From: Lachnospiraceae bacterium
GTDB taxonomy: Bacteria > Bacillota > Clostridia > Lachnospirales > Lachnospiraceae
Reading direction: 5' to 3'
DNA length: 64,000 nucleotides
NCBI GenBank assembly: GCA_014804445.1
Contig: JAAUZU010000012.1
Coordinates: 190,191 to 254,190, forward strand
The notes under the pieces are model-generated. The model made no database searches, had not been told where the DNA came from, and saw nothing but the letters and a program-made list of their open reading frames with translations. A program made the position numbers and the translations under genes. Position 1 is the stretch's first letter; each line of letters begins with the position of its first letter. Positions 62,149 to 64,000 of this stretch are shown here, piece by piece.

Positions 62149-62898
62149 CTATGCAACCTCACTCGAGGTTATCAGAATATCGTCGCAGATATCCTCCTGC
62201 GCAATATTGATTTTTCCAAGCTTCATCATTTCCAGAATCACCAGAAAGGTAACGATGATTTCCATTTTGCTGTGCTGCTTTTCCAAAAGCTGCCTGAAAC
62301 TGCACTTCTTATGACTTCTTATGTAATCCTCCACATAGGAGGTCTTTAAGTCCATATCAATCTCATCTTTTTCAATGTTTCCGTAATTGCTTCTGATGGG
62401 GTCAATTTTTTCTTCCTGCCGCTTTACAATGGATTTGAAAATATCCTGCAACTTTTTCAAATTCATCTCGCCAATCAGTTCCTCGTAGTCAATGGGCTGC
62501 CTGTAGCCCTCCACCTCCTTGGGAAGCTGCTGTTTTCGGAACAGATAGCGCTGTGCATCCACCTGCCTGTCCTTCAATTCAAAGGACATATACTTGTACA
62601 TTTTATACTCCAGCAGGCGCTGCACCAGTTCGGCTCTCGGATCCTCTTCCTCGCCCTCTTCGTTTACCTCTCTGGGCAGAAGCATCTTGCACTTTATGTC
62701 CAAAAGTGTCGCCGCCATCACCAGAAATTCGCTCATGACATTCATGTCCCGCGTCTGCAGCTTGCGGATATAGTCCAGATACTGCTCTGTGATTTCCACA
62801 ATGGGAATATCGTATATGTCAATTTTATTTTTATCAATTAAATGCAGCAGCAAATCAAGAGGGCCTTCAAACACCTCCAGTTTTACGGGTATTGCCAT
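62149..62898 (-). CDS. scpA: segregation and condensation protein A
   Basis: A 249-residue kleisin. Family start F-E-G-P-L-D-L-L-L-H-L-I near residue 10, helical middle, C-terminal winged helix ending I-V-T-F-L-V-I-L-E-M-M-K. It bridges SMC heads with ScpB. The ATG at 62898 follows GGAGG; an ATG four codons earlier overlaps the site. Confidence 0.95.
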   Translation of the reverse strand: MAIPVKLEVFEGPLDLLLHLIDKNKIDIYDIPIVEITEQYLDYIRKLQTRDMNVMSEFLVMAATLLDIKCKMLLPREVNEEGEEEDPRAELVQRLLEYKMYKYMSFELKDRQVDAQRYLFRKQQLPKEVEGYRQPIDYEELIGEMNLKKLQDIFKSIVKRQEEKIDPIRSNYGNIEKDEIDMDLKTSYVEDYIRSHKKCSFRQLLEKQHSKMEIIVTFLVILEMMKLGKINIAQEDICDDILITSSEVA

Positions 62899-62998
62899 TT
62901 CTGCCTCCATGGGGCGGCGCGCCGTCCTTCGTTACAATCTTGTTTTTACAAAGCATTGTCTATTTTAAACGGTTTTGGGGTTTATTGCAAGTGGAAAT

Positions 62999-63256
62999 GT
63001 GCATTGAGGAATGATTTGCACGTCACGCAGTGTACTTCTGCAAGTGACGCAGTGTACTTCTGCGAGTCACGCCGTCAGAGGAGAGATATGTCCGTTCAGA
63101 CACGCTCTCGCTCGGATAAAAACATAGCGGACGCTAAGCTCGAAAGAACCTCGCTAAGCGCCGATGTTTTTAAACGGTCTGACCGGACATATCTCTCCTC
63201 TGCCGGCTGGAAATCGCGAAAGCGAGTCTGCGATGAAATATACAATGCGCACAATG
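62999..63256. repeat. palindromic intergenic repeat element, copy at 63.1 kb
   Basis: Two tandem 22-bp copies (63026-63047, 63048-63069, two mismatches) are followed by a large inverted repeat: arms 63071-63101 and 63177-63207 match at 29 of 31 positions. An inner 8-bp AAAAACAT/ATGTTTTT pair (63118, 63164) and the core 63134-63154 lie inside. The core and the right end 63216-63256 match the element at 51.6 kb (20/21, inverted, and 35/41, direct). The gap 62899-63318 has no gene. Confidence 0.72.
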
Positions 63257-63318
63257 CATATTCTTACATATGATTATTGAATTTGCGCTTATGCAACAAT
63301 TCTTCAAAAACAAGAATT

Positions 63319-63648
63319 TCAAAATTTCAAATCAATTTGAAATTCAACGTCTTTTTCACATTGAAAATGTTGCCCTATTTGTTCTACAAAATAATCTTCA
63401 TTTTTCGGATAGACTACTTTTGTCATCACTCTTAATAAATCTAATTCTTCGATAGATTCTTTCAATATAATTTCAAATGTACTCCATCCATCTGTTACAG
63501 GTGAACATATATCGTGCAGCATATCAGAAAAAAGTTCATATCCGTTTATGTATTGGTTCTTTGCCAACTGCTCAGCCCTGCTTGAACACAGCATTTTTTC
63601 CAACATACCATACTGCTTACCATTCAGACTTACTTGATATGTTTTCAT
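63319..63648 (-). CDS. hypothetical protein, 109 residues
   Basis: I do not recognise this protein. It has no signal peptide or membrane segment; composition is mixed, with W-S-T-F-E-I-I-L and a C-terminal stretch rich in acidic and aromatic residues. GGGAGGAG precedes the ATG, which supports a real gene. It follows the truncated gene at the window edge by 49 bases, so the two are probably a pair. A role such as an immunity or accessory protein is possible but unproven. Confidence 0.6.
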   Translation of the reverse strand: MKTYQVSLNGKQYGMLEKMLCSSRAEQLAKNQYINGYELFSDMLHDICSPVTDGWSTFEIILKESIEELDLLRVMTKVVYPKNEDYFVEQIGQHFQCEKDVEFQIDLKF

Positions 63649-63697
63649 GTACTACTCCTCCCCAAATTCCGATTTTTCCAGCTCTATAAATTTGAAG

Positions 63698-64000
63698 TTA
63701 TACTCTTCTTAGCAAAGTAATTCCGGCATCTTGCGCAAACACGAAATATTCCCCATCATAACTAAATCCACAGGTATAAAACCCATAATTTTCAAATATA
63801 ACAGTTTCAAATTGTGAATCATTTGCAAAATAGACCGCTGTCTGATTATCTGTGAAGATTTCAATTCTAACTTTATCATTTTTCTGAGTAGAATGTGAAA
63901 TTTTTCCCCCATATTGCCCAGAAATATTTATCACCTCGTTAGGAAGCAGACTACATAGTGCTGTGTGTGTTAATTCATCATATTCACAATCACATTCATC
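63698..64000 (-). CDS. C-terminal end of an unrecognised protein, cut by the right edge
   Basis: The frame is open from the right edge to the stop at 63698, giving the last 100 residues. An internal GTG at 63934 exists, but the frame continues upstream without a stop, so the gene starts outside the window. Visible strands with turns such as F-E-N-Y-G-F-Y-T-C-G-F-S-Y-D-G-E-Y-F suggest a beta-rich, perhaps WD/propeller-like end. No family assigned. Confidence 0.6.
   Translation of the reverse strand, partial: DECDCEYDELTHTALCSLLPNEVINISGQYGGKISHSTQKNDKVRIEIFTDNQTAVYFANDSQFETVIFENYGFYTCGFSYDGEYFVFAQDAGITLLRRV

Noticed and set aside
63026..63069. Possible CRISPR or iteron array
   Set aside because: Only two abutting repeat copies with no spacers and no cas or rep gene nearby.
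1..64000. tRNA or rRNA genes, insertion sequences, prophage or integrase genes
   Set aside because: All larger intergenic gaps were read on both strands and none shows such sequences.

Overview
The window looks like a chromosomal segment of a Gram-positive anaerobe of class Clostridia, most likely family Lachnospiraceae. The evidence is AGGAGG-type ribosome sites throughout, frequent GTG/TTG starts, a T-box on pheST, a complete Rnf complex, a biotin-dependent sodium-pump decarboxylase cluster, the cmk-ispH-rpsA order, scpAB, and a SpoIID/LytB protein. Assignment to genus is not possible from this sequence alone. No rRNA, tRNA, CRISPR array, transposase, integrase or phage gene was seen. Most genes run leftwards (minus strand); only tyrA, the citrate synthase gene, an AP2-like gene and a yprB-like gene run rightwards.

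Layout from left to right. 0.1-7.6 kb: a leftward ABC-transport locus. It starts with a tandem duplication of a two-gene module (beta-propeller-like lipoprotein plus small secreted cysteine-rich protein), followed by a solute-binding lipoprotein with its own propeller-like N-terminal half, two sugar-type permeases and a small adaptor-like membrane protein. This is the least familiar part of the window. 7.9-12.1 kb: an EF-G paralogue, tyrA, and an overlapping PilZ/VanZ pair. 12.3-21.8 kb: a large hybrid histidine kinase, queA, an M18 aminopeptidase and pheT-pheS. pheST lies behind a T-box and an unusual branched-palindrome element. 22.3-29.8 kb: a YihY-family membrane protein, a SpoIID-domain protein, a free-standing small RNA gene (6S RNA candidate), pckA, a M24 peptidase and deoC. 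30.1-37.5 kb: citrate synthase, thrC, an orphan solute-binding lipoprotein, a SleB-like hydrolase, an AP2-like DNA-binding protein and a GH25 muramidase.

37.6-42.9 kb: the rnfCDGEAB operon, coding for the ion-translocating ferredoxin:NAD+ oxidoreductase; its RnfE carries an unusual charged tail with a cysteine motif. 43.0-47.8 kb: a YprB-like nuclease and a heterodimeric ABC exporter. 47.9-54.6 kb: cmk-ispH-rpsA-cheR, then (upstream, across a palindromic repeat region) a TetR regulator, a RpiR regulator and a HI0933-family flavoprotein in one probable operon. 54.7-60.1 kb: a five-gene membrane decarboxylase/transcarboxylase cluster with two different carboxyltransferases, a biotin carrier, the sodium-pump beta subunit and a lipoprotein-type gamma subunit. 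60.2-62.9 kb: scpA-scpB-dac. 62.9-64.0 kb: a second palindromic intergenic repeat and two unrecognised genes, the last cut by the window edge.

Taken together, the Rnf complex and the decarboxylase cluster point to sodium- or proton-motive energy conservation during fermentation, with pckA, citrate synthase and the OadA-like subunit working around oxaloacetate. Points worth following are the duplicated propeller/Cys-rich module with its repeated leader, the structured element between the pheS T-box and its gene, the repeat family at 51.6 and 63.1 kb, the RnfE tail, and the mixed transcarboxylase/decarboxylase gene set. All functions are inferred from recognisable motifs and gene order; no database search was run.
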